Positions 40,123 to 48,283 are shown, counted from the first letter of the stretch. The stretch is 64,000 nt of DNA from Natronospira bacteriovora (GCF_030848495.1 NZ_JAVDDT010000004.1:124001-188000); one strand, 5' to 3'. Notes: generated by a model from the letters alone, not told the origin. A program made the numbers and translations.

Positions 40123-40362
40123 GTTCCGCTGGTCAGGTGGGGGCCCGAGTGGCTGGGTGTCTGAGCGGCCTGCTCGCGCAGCCCTGGACTGAGGGGCGTA
40201 GCAGCGCTACGGCCCGAGGGAAGGGCAAGCGAGCAGGCCGCTCAGGCAGCCAGACGCCGGGCAGCGTGACGATTTTAGCTGGCATCAAAGGTAGTAAAAG
40301 TCGAGGGCTTCGAGTGTCGATCTGCTTGACGGAAACGAGCGGTCCCGCCTGACCAGCGGAAC
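40123..40362. repeat. 240-bp three-tier perfect palindrome
   Basis: The outer arms GTTCCGCTGGTCAGG (40123-40137) and 40348-40362 are perfect over 15 bp. The middle arms CTGAGCGGCCTGCTCGC (40161-40177) and 40229-40245 are perfect over 17 bp. A central hairpin CGTAGC-AGC-GCTACG lies at 40197-40211. A single transcript would fold into one long rod. No matching copy is seen elsewhere in the window, and no gene is recognised. Confidence 0.75.
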
Positions 40363-40367
40363 CCCCT

Positions 40368-40516
40368 AAAAAATTGCCCCGGTCTGGGGGGACCGGGGCA
40401 AAAGGCGGCCCGGCGTCAAAAGGGGGAAAAACGCCGGGCCAGGCAATGTCCGGCTTGGGGTGACCGGACATTTCCCACTCAGGGAGGGGAGTGGGTGAGC
40501 GCCTTGCGACGCTCAC
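40368..40516 (-). ncRNA. Predicted small RNA downstream of polA, five hairpins with C-rich loops
   Basis: Read on the minus strand, about 150 nt contain five consecutive perfect hairpins: 40496-40515, 40474-40495, 40445-40472, 40407-40440 and 40376-40399. The last is a Rho-independent terminator (GCCCCGGTC stem, then AATTTTTT). In this orientation the loops read CCCTCCCT, TCACCCCAAG, TTTTCCCCCTTTTG and CCCCCA. C-rich loops of this type bind Shine-Dalgarno G tracts in known sRNAs such as Xanthomonas sX13. The place directly after polA is that of Spot 42 in enterics and ErsA in Pseudomonas. No ORF is present. Orthology is an inference. Confidence 0.72.
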
Positions 40517-40521
40517 TGGGT

Positions 40522-40550
40522 ATGATGGGGCCAAAAACAGAAAGTTCCAA
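40522..40550 (-). promoter_or_regulatory. Sigma-70 promoter for the predicted sRNA
   Basis: On the minus strand, TTGGAA (40545-40550) and CATCAT (40522-40527) are separated by exactly 17 bp, each matching 4 of 6 consensus bases. The start would fall near 40516, at the foot of the first hairpin. Confidence 0.6.
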
Positions 40551-40599
40551 GTCGTACCAATAAATTTTTTCAAAAAAATTCCAGGGTGGCCGACGAGGC

Positions 40600-43305
40600 T
40601 CAGTGGGCCTCCTCCCAGTCGATGCCGGCCTCGGCATCCACCTTCAGGGGCACGTCCAGGCGGGCGGCGCCCGCCATGCGCTCGGCCACCTGTGTGCGGA
40701 AGTCGCTCACCTGTTTCTCGGGCACCTCGAAGACCAGTTCGTCGTGCACCTGCATGATCATCCAGACATCCGGCCAGTCCCGGGCCAGCCAGTCGGCCAC
40801 ATCCAGCATGGCGCGCTTGATGATGTCGGCCGCCGTCCCCTGCATGGGGGCATTGATGGCGGTGCGCTCGGCGTACTGGCGGCGCTGACCGTTGCGCGAG
40901 TTGATCTCCGGCAGATAGAGACGGCGCCCGAAGACGGTTTCCACATAGCCCTGTTCCCGCGCCTGCTCCCGGGTCCGGTCCATGTAGTCCTTCACTCCGG
41001 GGTAGCGCTCGAAGTAGCGGTCCACGTACTCCTGCGCACTCTGGCGGTCGATACCCAGCTGACGGGCCAGGCCCCAGGCCGACATGCCGTAGATGAGACC
41101 GAAGTTGATGGCCTTGGCCGCCCGGCGTTGATCCGGATCCACGGAACCGGGTTCTCCGCCAAAGACTTCGGTGGCGGTGGCCGAATGAATGTCCAGATCC
41201 CGCTCGAAGGCCTCGCGCAGGCCCTTGTCGCCGGACAGATGGGCCATGATGCGCAGCTCGATCTGGCTGTAGTCCGCCGCCACGATGCGGTAGCCCGACG
41301 GAGCCACGAAGGCCTTGCGGATGCGCCGGCCCTCCGGACGCCGGATGGGGATGTTCTGCAGGTTCGGGTCGGAGGACGACAGGCGCCCGGTGGCCGCCAC
41401 CGCCTGATGATAGGAGGTATGCACCCGGCCGGAACTGGGATCGATCATCTCCGGCAGCTTGTCGGTGTAGGTCGAGCGCAGCTTGGACAGCCCACGGTGC
41501 TCCAGGATCAGATGCGGCAACTCGTGACTGACCGCCAGCTCCTCCAGCACGTCCTCGGCGGTGGACGGCTGGCCCTTGGGTGTCTTGCGCACCACCGGCA
41601 GACCCAGGTCCTCGAACAGGATCTTCTGCAGCTGCTTGGGCGAACCCAGGTTGAAGCTCTGTCCGGCCACGTCATGGGCCTTGCGTTCGATGGCGTCCAT
41701 GCTGTCCTTGAGCTCCGCGCTCTGTTCGCGCAGCTTGTCGGCGTCCACCATCACGCCGCGCTCCTCCATGCCCTGCAGCACCGGAATCAGGGGCACTTCC
41801 AGCTCCCGGTAGACCGCCGCCAGCTTGGGGATCGCTTCCAGTCGCGGCCAAAGCGCCTGCTGCAGGCGCAGGGTAATGTCCGCGTCCTCGGCGGCATAGG
41901 GGCCGGCGGTCTGCAGCTCGATCTGGTTGAAGGTCTTCTGTTTCGCACCCTTGCCGGCCACCGACTCATAGCTGATGGGGGTGATGCCCAGGTACTTCTG
42001 CGACACCGAGTCCATGTCGTGCCGGGTGGCGGTGCTGTCGAGGACGTAGGACGCCAGCATGGAGTCGTGTTGCACGCCCCGCAGGCGGATGCCCACCGCG
42101 GCCAGTACATGCATGTCGTACTTGATGTGGTGGCCCACCTTGGCCTTTTCCGGGTCTTCCAGCAGTGGCCTGATCTGTTCGAGCACCCTGTCGCGATCCA
42201 GCTGGCCGGGGGCGTCCTCGTAATCATGCGCCAGGGGCAGATAGGCGGCGTGGCCGGTTTCCACGGCAAAGCTCAGACCCACCAGTTCGGCCTGGCGGTA
42301 GTGGATGCTGGTGGTTTCGGTGTCGATGGCGATCAGATCGGCCTGCTTGAGCCGGCTCAGCCAGGCATCGAACTGTTTCTGTTCCAGGATGATCTCGTAG
42401 TTCGGCGCGTCCGCATCTGAGTCCTCAACAGTGGTCGCCGGGGATGCGGCGGCCGATTCATCCAGCTCACGCAGCCAGCTGTTGAACTCATGGCTGCGGT
42501 ACAGCTCCCGCAGGGTCGCCACATCCGGCTCGCCGATACGCAGGCTGGATTCGTCGAAATTCAACGTGAGATCGACCCGAATGGTGGCCAGTTCGCGCGA
42601 CAGTCTGAGTTGCTCGATGTGCTCGCGCAGGCTCTCGCCCACCTTGCCCTTGATTTCATCGGCGCGCTCGATGATCTGATCCAGATCGCCGAATTCCTGC
42701 AGCCATTTCACCGCCGTCTTGGGCCCGCACTTGGGCACACCGGGGATGTTGTCTGACTTGTCGCCCACCAGGGCCAGGTAATCGATGATGCGCTCCGGTG
42801 GAATGCCGAACTTCTCCTCCACGCCGGCCGGGTCCATGTGCTTGTCGGTCATGGTGTTGACCAGGGTCACCTGCTCGGTGACCAGCTGGGCCATGTCCTT
42901 GTCGCCGGTGGAGATAAGCACCTGTTCCCCGCGCTCGGCCGCCTCGCGGGCCAGGGTCCCGATGACATCGTCCGCCTCCACGCCGGATTCGCGAATCAGC
43001 GGCAGGCCGAGGGCCTTGACCATGGTCAGCAGGGGATCGATCTGCGCCCTGAGGTCATCCGGCATGGGCGGGCGATGGGCCTTGTAGTCCTCGAACAACT
43101 CATCCCGGAAGGTCTTGCCCGGGGCGTCAAAGACCACCGCCACATGGGCGTCCGCGTAGTCCTTGCGCAGACGGCGCAGCATGTTGCCCACCCCGTAGAC
43201 GGCCCCGGTGGGTCGCCCGTCGGAGGTGGTCAGCGGCGGCAGGGCATGGAAGGCGCGATAGAGGTAGGACGAGCCGTCCACCAGAACGAGATCCGGCTGC
43301 TTCAT
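40600..43305 (-). CDS. polA: DNA polymerase I
   Basis: This 901-residue protein is full length with three domains. The 5' nuclease (1-about 300) shows LVDGSSYLYRAFHALP, GVEADDVIG, STGDKDMAQLV and GPKTAVKWL. The 3'-5' exonuclease (about 310-500) keeps acidic residues in AIDTETTS, HHIKYDMHVL and YAAEDADITL, so proofreading should be active. The polymerase domain (about 510-901) has SSDPNLQNIPIR, ADYSQIELR, RRAAKAINFGLIYGMS and MQVHDELVFE. Its start overlaps lptM by 4 bp. The predicted sRNA lies downstream on the same strand. Confidence 0.98.
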   Translation of the reverse strand: MKQPDLVLVDGSSYLYRAFHALPPLTTSDGRPTGAVYGVGNMLRRLRKDYADAHVAVVFDAPGKTFRDELFEDYKAHRPPMPDDLRAQIDPLLTMVKALGLPLIRESGVEADDVIGTLAREAAERGEQVLISTGDKDMAQLVTEQVTLVNTMTDKHMDPAGVEEKFGIPPERIIDYLALVGDKSDNIPGVPKCGPKTAVKWLQEFGDLDQIIERADEIKGKVGESLREHIEQLRLSRELATIRVDLTLNFDESSLRIGEPDVATLRELYRSHEFNSWLRELDESAAASPATTVEDSDADAPNYEIILEQKQFDAWLSRLKQADLIAIDTETTSIHYRQAELVGLSFAVETGHAAYLPLAHDYEDAPGQLDRDRVLEQIRPLLEDPEKAKVGHHIKYDMHVLAAVGIRLRGVQHDSMLASYVLDSTATRHDMDSVSQKYLGITPISYESVAGKGAKQKTFNQIELQTAGPYAAEDADITLRLQQALWPRLEAIPKLAAVYRELEVPLIPVLQGMEERGVMVDADKLREQSAELKDSMDAIERKAHDVAGQSFNLGSPKQLQKILFEDLGLPVVRKTPKGQPSTAEDVLEELAVSHELPHLILEHRGLSKLRSTYTDKLPEMIDPSSGRVHTSYHQAVAATGRLSSSDPNLQNIPIRRPEGRRIRKAFVAPSGYRIVAADYSQIELRIMAHLSGDKGLREAFERDLDIHSATATEVFGGEPGSVDPDQRRAAKAINFGLIYGMSAWGLARQLGIDRQSAQEYVDRYFERYPGVKDYMDRTREQAREQGYVETVFGRRLYLPEINSRNGQRRQYAERTAINAPMQGTAADIIKRAMLDVADWLARDWPDVWMIMQVHDELVFEVPEKQVSDFRTQVAERMAGAARLDVPLKVDAEAGIDWEEAH

Positions 43306-43454
43306 CCTTCGCGCTCCTCATCATTGTTTTCCTGCTCCCCGCTGTCCGTTTCGGCCGGGCCTTCCTGTCGCTCGGGAATATAGAGATCACCCCGCTGCCC
43401 ACAGGCGGCCAGGAGCAGGAGAAGGGTCAAAATGAGGGCGGTGGTGATGCGCAT
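43302..43454 (-). CDS. lptM: LptM-type small lipoprotein
   Basis: This 50-residue gene begins MRITTALILTLLLLLAACG, a lipoprotein signal with Cys about 18. It is followed by the family hallmark GQRGDLYIPE (compare CGQKGPLYLP in YifL/LptM) and an acidic tail. LptM assists maturation of the LPS translocon LptDE. The stop codon overlaps the polA start as ATGA. Pairing with polA is unusual, since in enterics it sits beside lysA/dapF. The signature is short but distinctive. Confidence 0.8.
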   Translation of the reverse strand: MRITTALILTLLLLLAACGQRGDLYIPERQEGPAETDSGEQENNDEEREG

Positions 43455-43530
43455 GGAGACGGGCTCTGAATGGCTTCGAATGGGGCGGAATTATAGCGTT
43501 TTGGGGGCAGGCTTGCCGCGCCCGGCCCCT

Positions 43531-43617
43531 TCGTAGTCGTAATCGTACTCGGGATTTTCCTTGGGCGGCCGAACGGCGAATGCCGATTACGACGACGATT
43601 ACGATTACGACTACGAG
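43531..43617. repeat. TCGTAG/TCGTAA hexamer inverted repeat (copy D)
   Basis: The left arm is 43531-43552 (TCGTAGTCGTAATCGTACTC) and the longer right arm is 43583-43617, starting CCGATTACGACGACGATTAC. It lies between divergent lptM-polA and the membrane protein at 43649. Besides the promoter regions nothing else is seen in 43455-43648. Confidence 0.85.
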
Positions 43618-43648
43618 GGAAGTCATCCCACCTGCTATCTTTAGCATC

Positions 43649-44341
43649 ATGGATACCCTCATTCCCGTCACCCCCTCCGGCCCGGTGCTGATTCTGTTCG
43701 GCGTCTGGCTGCTGCTTGGGCTGGCCGCGATCCTTCTGCTCTGGTCCGGGCTCAAGGGCCTGTGGCACCGCAAGCTCGCGGGCGGCAGCTTCAAGGTCTG
43801 CTGTTCCCTGGTGGTGGGTGGCGGTGCCGCCACGCTGGGCGCACTGGGTCTGGCGCTTCAGACCTACGATCGCCTCACCCATGAGCAGGCGGCAGTGACC
43901 ATCGCTTTCGAGCAATTGGACAGGCAGCACTACACCGCGCATCTCACCTGGCCTGATGGCGAGGCGGCCAGTCTCCAGCTGATGGGTGACGAGTGGCAGT
44001 TGGATGCGCGCATTCTGCGCTGGCGTGGGCCGGCCATTGTTGCGGGCATGGACAGCCTGTTCCGCATTGAGCGCGTCAGCGGCCGTTTCAGCTCCATCGA
44101 GCGGGAGCGGGAAGGGCCCCGCTCGGTCTATGGGCTGTATCCGGAAGAGCAGACGCTGGATCCCTGGGTGCTGGCCCGGCGCTACCCCGACCGTATTCCC
44201 TGGGTGGATGCCCTCTATGGCAGTGCCACCTACCTGCCCATGGTTCACGGTGCGGAATACGAGGTGGTGGTGACGCAGACCGGGCTGGCCGCCCGGCCCC
44301 TGAACGACACCGCCAGGCGGGCGGTCAGGGACTGGCAGTAG
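43649..44341 (+). CDS. Membrane protein of unknown function, two TM helices
   Basis: This encodes 230 residues from ATG 43649 (MDTLIPVTPSGPVLILFGVW); upstream codons are repeat sequence. TM helices are at about 14-33 and 48-68. A periplasmic domain of about 150 residues follows, with HYTAHLTWPDGEAASLQLMGDEWQLDARIL and YLPMVHGAEYEVVVTQTGLAARPLN. The arrangement resembles conserved proteins annotated only as hypothetical or wrongly as multidrug transporters. The gene ends 3 bp from engB, tail to tail. Function unassigned. Confidence 0.72.
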   Translation: MDTLIPVTPSGPVLILFGVWLLLGLAAILLLWSGLKGLWHRKLAGGSFKVCCSLVVGGGAATLGALGLALQTYDRLTHEQAAVTIAFEQLDRQHYTAHLTWPDGEAASLQLMGDEWQLDARILRWRGPAIVAGMDSLFRIERVSGRFSSIEREREGPRSVYGLYPEEQTLDPWVLARRYPDRIPWVDALYGSATYLPMVHGAEYEVVVTQTGLAARPLNDTARRAVRDWQ

Positions 44342-44344
44342 CCT

Positions 44345-44962
44345 TCAATCCGCGCTCGCCGCGCCAAGGCCCAGCCAGCCCGCCACCACCGCCCGCGCTT
44401 CTTCCGTTCCCTGGCCGCTCTCGGCCGAGAACAGCTGCACGCTGGCGCTCTCGCCGATGGCATTGCGAACGATCTGACGTTGTTTCGCCTGTTGACCGCG
44501 CTTGAGCTTGTCGGCCTTGGTCAGCAGGATGTGCACCGGGCAGTCGATGGCATTGGCGAACTCCAGCATCTGCTCATCGAAGGGCTTCATGGGGTGGCGC
44601 ACATCCATGATGTGGATGAGTCCCACCAGATTGCCCCGCTTCTGCAGATAGCTCTCGATCAGCCTGGCCCATTTCTCCTTCACCGCCGGCGGGACCTTGG
44701 CGTAGCCGTAGCCGGGCAGATCCACCAGCCGTTGGCCGCCGGTGAGCTGGAAGAAATTGATCAACTGGGTGCGGCCGGGTGTCTTGCTGATGCGCGCCAG
44801 ATTCTTCTGCTCGGTAAGGCGATTCAGGGCACTGGACTTGCCGGCATTGGAGCGGCCCGCAAAGGCCACTTCCGGCAGCTCATCCGCCGGAAACTGTGCC
44901 GGCCGCGCGGCGCTGATGAGAAACTCGGCCGATTTCAGCGGGTTGGAACGGCTCTGGTTCAT
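44345..44962 (-). CDS. engB: Ribosome biogenesis GTPase EngB (YihA/YsxC)
   Basis: This 205-residue small GTPase is required for 50S subunit assembly. G1 is [14 protein letters not shown] (about 36), G3 is [12 protein letters not shown]4 is LLTKADKL and G5 is about FSAESGQG. Length fits the family. In enterics engB follows polA and spf; here it is also close to polA, with one gene between. It is divergent from cytochrome c4. Confidence 0.96.
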   Translation of the reverse strand: MNQSRSNPLKSAEFLISAARPAQFPADELPEVAFAGRSNAGKSSALNRLTEQKNLARISKTPGRTQLINFFQLTGGQRLVDLPGYGYAKVPPAVKEKWARLIESYLQKRGNLVGLIHIMDVRHPMKPFDEQMLEFANAIDCPVHILLTKADKLKRGQQAKQRQIVRNAIGESASVQLFSAESGQGTEEARAVVAGWLGLGAASAD

Positions 44963-45093
44963 GGTTGCATTCTGCTTTCGATCCGGCGCCCGGGGGAGTC
45001 CGGGCGGAAAGTTTTGTGTACAATACCCGACTTTGCGATCCCCAGTTTGGCTGGCCCGGCGAAGACCGGGCGAAATCAGGAGCCTTTAGAACG

Positions 45094-45711
45094 ATGAGGA
45101 CACTGTACCTTCTCGCCGGTGCTTGCGCTTTCATGCTGGCTGCCCCCGTGGCGGCTGATCCCCTTCTCGACGGTGACGCCGAGGCCGGCGAAAGCAAGAG
45201 CACGGCCTGTGCCGCCTGCCACGGCCCCGATGGCAACAGCACCAACCCCGAGTGGCCCAATCTGGCCGGTCAGCACGCCCGCTACACCTTCCAGCAGCTG
45301 AAGGCCTACAAGGACGGCACCCGCAGCGATCCCGTCATGATGGGCCAGGTGCAGGCCCTGGACGAGCAGGACATGAAGGATCTCGCCGTCTTCTATGCCA
45401 TGCAGACACCGGGTGTCGGCAGCGCTGACCCCGAGCTGGCGGAAGCCGGCAAGAAGTTGTACCGCGGCGGCAACCTGTCCAGCGGCGTCACGGCCTGCAT
45501 CGCCTGCCACGGTCCGCGCGGGGAAGGTATCCCGACGGCGAACTACCCGATGGTCAGCGGTCAGCACGCCCAGTACACCATTGCCCAGCTCAGGAAGTAT
45601 CGCGACGGTGAGCGCACCACCGACCGCGCCAGCATGATGCGTGACATTGCCGCACGCATGACGGACGAGGAAATTCGTGCCGTGGCCGAGTACATCCAGG
45701 GCCTGCACTGA
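45094..45711 (+). CDS. Diheme cytochrome c4
   Basis: This 205-residue periplasmic electron carrier has a signal peptide (MRTLYLLAGACAFMLAAPVAA) and two similar halves, each with one heme site: CAACHG (about 35) and CIACHG (about 134). Axial-ligand methionines are likely in MMGQVQAL and MMRDIAARM, which sit at matching positions. ATG 45094 follows CAGGAG; the long upstream in-frame extension lacks any signal. Cytochrome c4 donates to terminal oxidases. A strong terminator follows. Confidence 0.95.
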   Translation: MRTLYLLAGACAFMLAAPVAADPLLDGDAEAGESKSTACAACHGPDGNSTNPEWPNLAGQHARYTFQQLKAYKDGTRSDPVMMGQVQALDEQDMKDLAVFYAMQTPGVGSADPELAEAGKKLYRGGNLSSGVTACIACHGPRGEGIPTANYPMVSGQHAQYTIAQLRKYRDGERTTDRASMMRDIAARMTDEEIRAVAEYIQGLH

Positions 45712-45736
45712 GTCCGCCGCTGATTCGGCTTCAAGG

Positions 45737-45769
45737 GCCCGTCTGCTTCGCGCAGACGGGCTTTTTTTT
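45737..45769 (+). terminator. Rho-independent terminator after cytochrome c4
   Basis: A 10-bp stem GCCCGTCTGC/GCAGACGGGC with a TTCGC loop is followed by eight T residues. Confidence 0.95.
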
Positions 45770-45942
45770 GCGCGTCGGCCCCGTCCGGGCCATGCCTGTT
45801 CGCGTTCGCCTGGCACCCTGACACTGGACGTCCGGGGGGCAGCGCAGCGTAATATATGGAACCATTCAGTGTCGGCACCGTTCCATTTGTCTGCCGGACC
45901 GTCAATTCGCAACCAAACCGATCCTTGCCTGTGGAGTCATTC

Positions 45943-46560
45943 ATGTTCAAGCAACGCCTGATCGTTCTTCTGGCCCTTCTCTGCCTCAGCGGCACTGCCA
46001 TCAGTCAGTCCTTCCAGGCTGGCAACGAATATCGCACCGTGGATCGCGGGCAGCGTTTGTCGGATCAGCCCCATGAGGTGGTGGAGTTCTTCTGGTACGG
46101 CTGCGGCGCCTGCTATGCCTTCCTGCCCACCGTGGAGAGCTGGAAGAATGATCTGGCCGACGATGTCGCCTTCGTGCGCGTCCCCGCCGTGCTCAACCCC
46201 CGCTGGCGCGTGCATGGCAAGGCCTACTATGTGGCCGAAGCCCTGGACATGGTGGATGAGGTGCACAACGCCATCTTCGATGCCATTCACGTGGATGGAA
46301 AACGTCTCGACAGCCAGCGTGCCCTGCGTGAACTGTTCGTGGAAAAAGGGGCCGATGCGGAGGAATTCGACCGCGCCTTCGACTCCTTCCAGGTGGACGC
46401 CAAGCTGCGCCGTGCAGAAAACCTCGCCCGCCGCTTCGCCATCCGTGCCACGCCCTCGGTGGTGATCAATGGCCAGTACGTGACCGACCCCAGCAGTGCC
46501 GGTGGCCCCCGGGGCATCGTCGAGGTGGGGAACTGGCTGATCGAGCAGGACCGGGACTGA
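45943..46560 (+). CDS. dsbA: Thiol:disulfide interchange protein DsbA-like
   Basis: This 205-residue periplasmic oxidoreductase has a signal peptide (FKQRLIVLLALLCLSGTAIS) and a thioredoxin fold with a helical insert. The active site is FFWYGCGACYAF, i.e. CGAC instead of the CPHC of E. coli DsbA. The cis-proline loop ATPSVVINGQY is present (about 177). ATG 45943 with GTGGAG upstream starts the signal peptide. It follows cytochrome c4, a neighbour pairing (c4-dsbA-engB) common in gammaproteobacteria. The second residue pair may shift the redox potential. Confidence 0.9.
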   Translation: MFKQRLIVLLALLCLSGTAISQSFQAGNEYRTVDRGQRLSDQPHEVVEFFWYGCGACYAFLPTVESWKNDLADDVAFVRVPAVLNPRWRVHGKAYYVAEALDMVDEVHNAIFDAIHVDGKRLDSQRALRELFVEKGADAEEFDRAFDSFQVDAKLRRAENLARRFAIRATPSVVINGQYVTDPSSAGGPRGIVEVGNWLIEQDRD

Positions 46561-46562
46561 GC

Positions 46563-46712
46563 TCAGGCCCGGGTGTCGAGCAGCGGGCCGTGTTCGGCCG
46601 GCAAGGGGGTCTCGCCGGCCGAATCTTCTGAACGCATCACTTCCGTGCGGGCCTGCAGCGGCAGCTTGAGCTCGATGTCACTGCCGGCACCCTGAATGCT
46701 GCTTGCGTCCAT
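46563..46712 (-). CDS. Possible 49-residue protein
   Basis: An open frame from ATG 46712 encodes MDASSIQGAGSDIELKLPLQ and continues with a Glu/Pro-rich tail to a stop at 46563. It is soluble and acidic, and resembles no family I can name with certainty; short YjfB-like motility proteins start in a similar way. No clear ribosome site is seen. Codon use is like that of neighbours, which is the main support. The rest of 46561-46771 shows nothing. Confidence 0.35.
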   Translation of the reverse strand: MDASSIQGAGSDIELKLPLQARTEVMRSEDSAGETPLPAEHGPLLDTRA

Positions 46713-46771
46713 TGGGTTTTACCGTGGGCGGGTTGGGGCCTTGGCTTAAATTCTAGTCAATGGCGGGTATG

Positions 46772-47140
46772 AGGAGTGAATCGTGAATCGGAAGGCGGCG
46801 TTAGAGGGTGGTGTGGTTGTGGGAGCGGCATTCCTGCCGCGATCAGGGTTGGTCGGAGCCACTAGCGGGTGGGTTGTGGCACAGCCGGTTTCCCGGCTCC
46901 GAAGGTGAGGCGTAAGGCGTAAGGCGTGAGGTGAAAACCCGAAGCCTTCGGCTTCCGCGCTGCGCGCGTTTAGGCCGGCCGACGGCCGGCCGTTGGGCGC
47001 CGTAGGCGCCCCGCCTTTCACCTCACCCCTCACGCCTCACACCTCACCTTCGGAGCCGTAACACAAGGAACACCCGGCCGCTTTCTAACGCCGCACTCCG
47101 ATTCACGATTCACGATTCACGATTCACGATTCACTCGGAA
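46772..47140. repeat. Large nested palindromic element, copy 2
   Basis: The same modular order as at 39651 is seen. GAGTGAATCGTGAATCGG starts the left arm, followed by GAAGGCGGCG, a REP hairpin GTGGGAGCGGCATTCCTGCC, GCGTAAG heptamers, hairpins AGCCTTCGGCTT and GGCCGGCCGACGGCCGGCC, mirrored CACCTCA heptamers, and a right arm ending in five GATTCAC heptamers (about 47100-47135). Single-base differences in paired stems are largely compensated. Confidence 0.88.
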
Positions 47141-47147
47141 ATCCGAC

Positions 47148-47204
47148 TTCGGAAACGACGAAGCCCCCGCGGGTGGGGGGGGCTTCGAGGCGCGCCCGGC
47201 AGGA
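47148..47204. repeat. Partial duplicate of the tRNA-Arg 3' end and terminator
   Basis: TCGGAAACGACGAAGCCCCC...GGCGCGCCCGGCAGGATT here repeats, with small changes, 47341-47407, which covers the terminator and 3' end of the intact tRNA-Arg. Between the copies, TCGCAGGTTCGAATCCCGAC at 47321-47340 is a further T-arm-like piece. This looks like a decayed tRNA copy or an attachment-site scar. Confidence 0.6.
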
Positions 47205-47388
47205 TTGTCGGGCACATCCGTGGGCCCGATCCCCTCCGCTGTCGCTCCGGGGACAGGGCCTGATCGGCCCTGCGATGGATCGTTCCCGACGATCCATTCG
47301 AACCTATCTTTTTCGATTGTCGCAGGTTCGAATCCCGACCTCGGAAACGACAAAGCCCCCGCAGGTGCGAGGGCTTCGATAAGTAATC

Positions 47389-47465
47389 TGGCGCGCCCGG
47401 CAGGATTCGAACCTGCGACCTTTGGCTTCGGAGGCCAACGCTCTATCCAGCTGAGCTACGGGCGC
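47389..47465 (-). tRNA. tRNA-Arg (anticodon CCG)
   Basis: On the minus strand the 77-nt gene folds fully: acceptor GCGCCCG/CGGGCGC, D arm GCTC...GAGC, anticodon stem TTGGC/GCCAA around loop CTCCGAA (anticodon CCG), T arm GCAGG-TTCGAAT-CCTGC, and an encoded CCA after discriminator G. A stem GAAGCCCTCGC/GCGGGGGCTTT just downstream (47345-47380) is the probable terminator. Confidence 0.97.
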
Positions 47466-47694
47466 TATGTCCGGCTCGGGGCCGGGGAACGGCGTAGTGT
47501 AGCTTTCCGGGGGCGTGGAGTCCATGCCCGGCCCGGAAATCCCTCGCCCTCAGCGGCTGGTCGGCGGGGCTGTGGACTGTATTTCCGGTGGGCCTTCGGT
47601 TTATACTTGCGTTTTTCCGCGGCGGCCGAATGGCCCCCCGAAAGCCTCAATTACCAGCCCGCGTGGGCTGTCGACTCTGCAGGGGTTTGTGACC

Positions 47695-48228
47695 GTGTCC
47701 GAGCAAGAAGACCGTACATTTTTTGACACCTTCATGCTGGTGCTGGCGTTCCTGATCGTGTTCACGATCGTCATCTTTGCCATCTCCAACAGCGTGGCCA
47801 ATCGCACCATCGCCGATCGCCATCACCAGACCGCCGATGCCGCCGAGCGCCTGGCCGAGAGGATTCGTCCGGAAGGCCGCCTCTGCCTGCAGGGTCAGGA
47901 AGAGGAATGTGAGGTGCGCGTGGCTGCAGTGACCCGCCCCGCCGCTGCCGAGGAAGAAGTGGCCGAGGCCGGGGAAGTGGATGGCCAGCAGGTTTACAAT
48001 CAGGCCTGCACCGCCTGTCACGGGCCGGGTATTGCCGGCGCGCCGCGCACCGGTGATGATGCGGCCTGGGCCGCGCGCATGGACAAGGGTTACGAGACCC
48101 TGCTGGATCATTCCATCAACGGTTTCCAGGGTGATGCCGGCTTCATGCCGGCGCGGGGCGGCAACCCCAACCTGAGCGACGAGCAGGTCGCCGCCGCCCT
48201 CGATTACATGCTGGAACAGCTCGACTGA
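47695..48228 (+). CDS. Membrane-anchored c-type cytochrome (c5-like)
   Basis: This encodes 177 residues from GTG 47695 (SEQEDRTFFDTF follows), chosen because AGGGG lies 9 bp upstream. One N-terminal TM helix (about 12-32: LVLAFLIVFTIVIFAI) anchors it. A charged linker follows with a CLQGQEEEC pair, then a single heme-c domain with CTACHG (about 103) and a methionine ligand in AGFMPARGG. The C-terminal domain resembles cytochrome c5/c555. It probably passes electrons at the periplasmic face. A terminator follows. Confidence 0.88.
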   Translation: MSEQEDRTFFDTFMLVLAFLIVFTIVIFAISNSVANRTIADRHHQTADAAERLAERIRPEGRLCLQGQEEECEVRVAAVTRPAAAEEEVAEAGEVDGQQVYNQACTACHGPGIAGAPRTGDDAAWAARMDKGYETLLDHSINGFQGDAGFMPARGGNPNLSDEQVAAALDYMLEQLD

Positions 48229-48255
48229 TCTGAGCGTAAGAGATGTTGTGCAGAA

Positions 48256-48283
48256 GCCCCGGCCCGGTGCCGGGGTTTTTTTT
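48256..48283 (+). terminator. Rho-independent terminator after the c5-like cytochrome
   Basis: CCCCGGC-CCGGT-GCCGGGG (48257-48275) is followed by eight T residues. Confidence 0.92.

Noticed and set aside
45013-45030. FNR/ANR-type site between engB and cytochrome c4
   Set aside because: TTTTGTGTACAATACC contains a possible -10 (TACAAT) but does not give the TTGAT-N4-ATCAA dyad.
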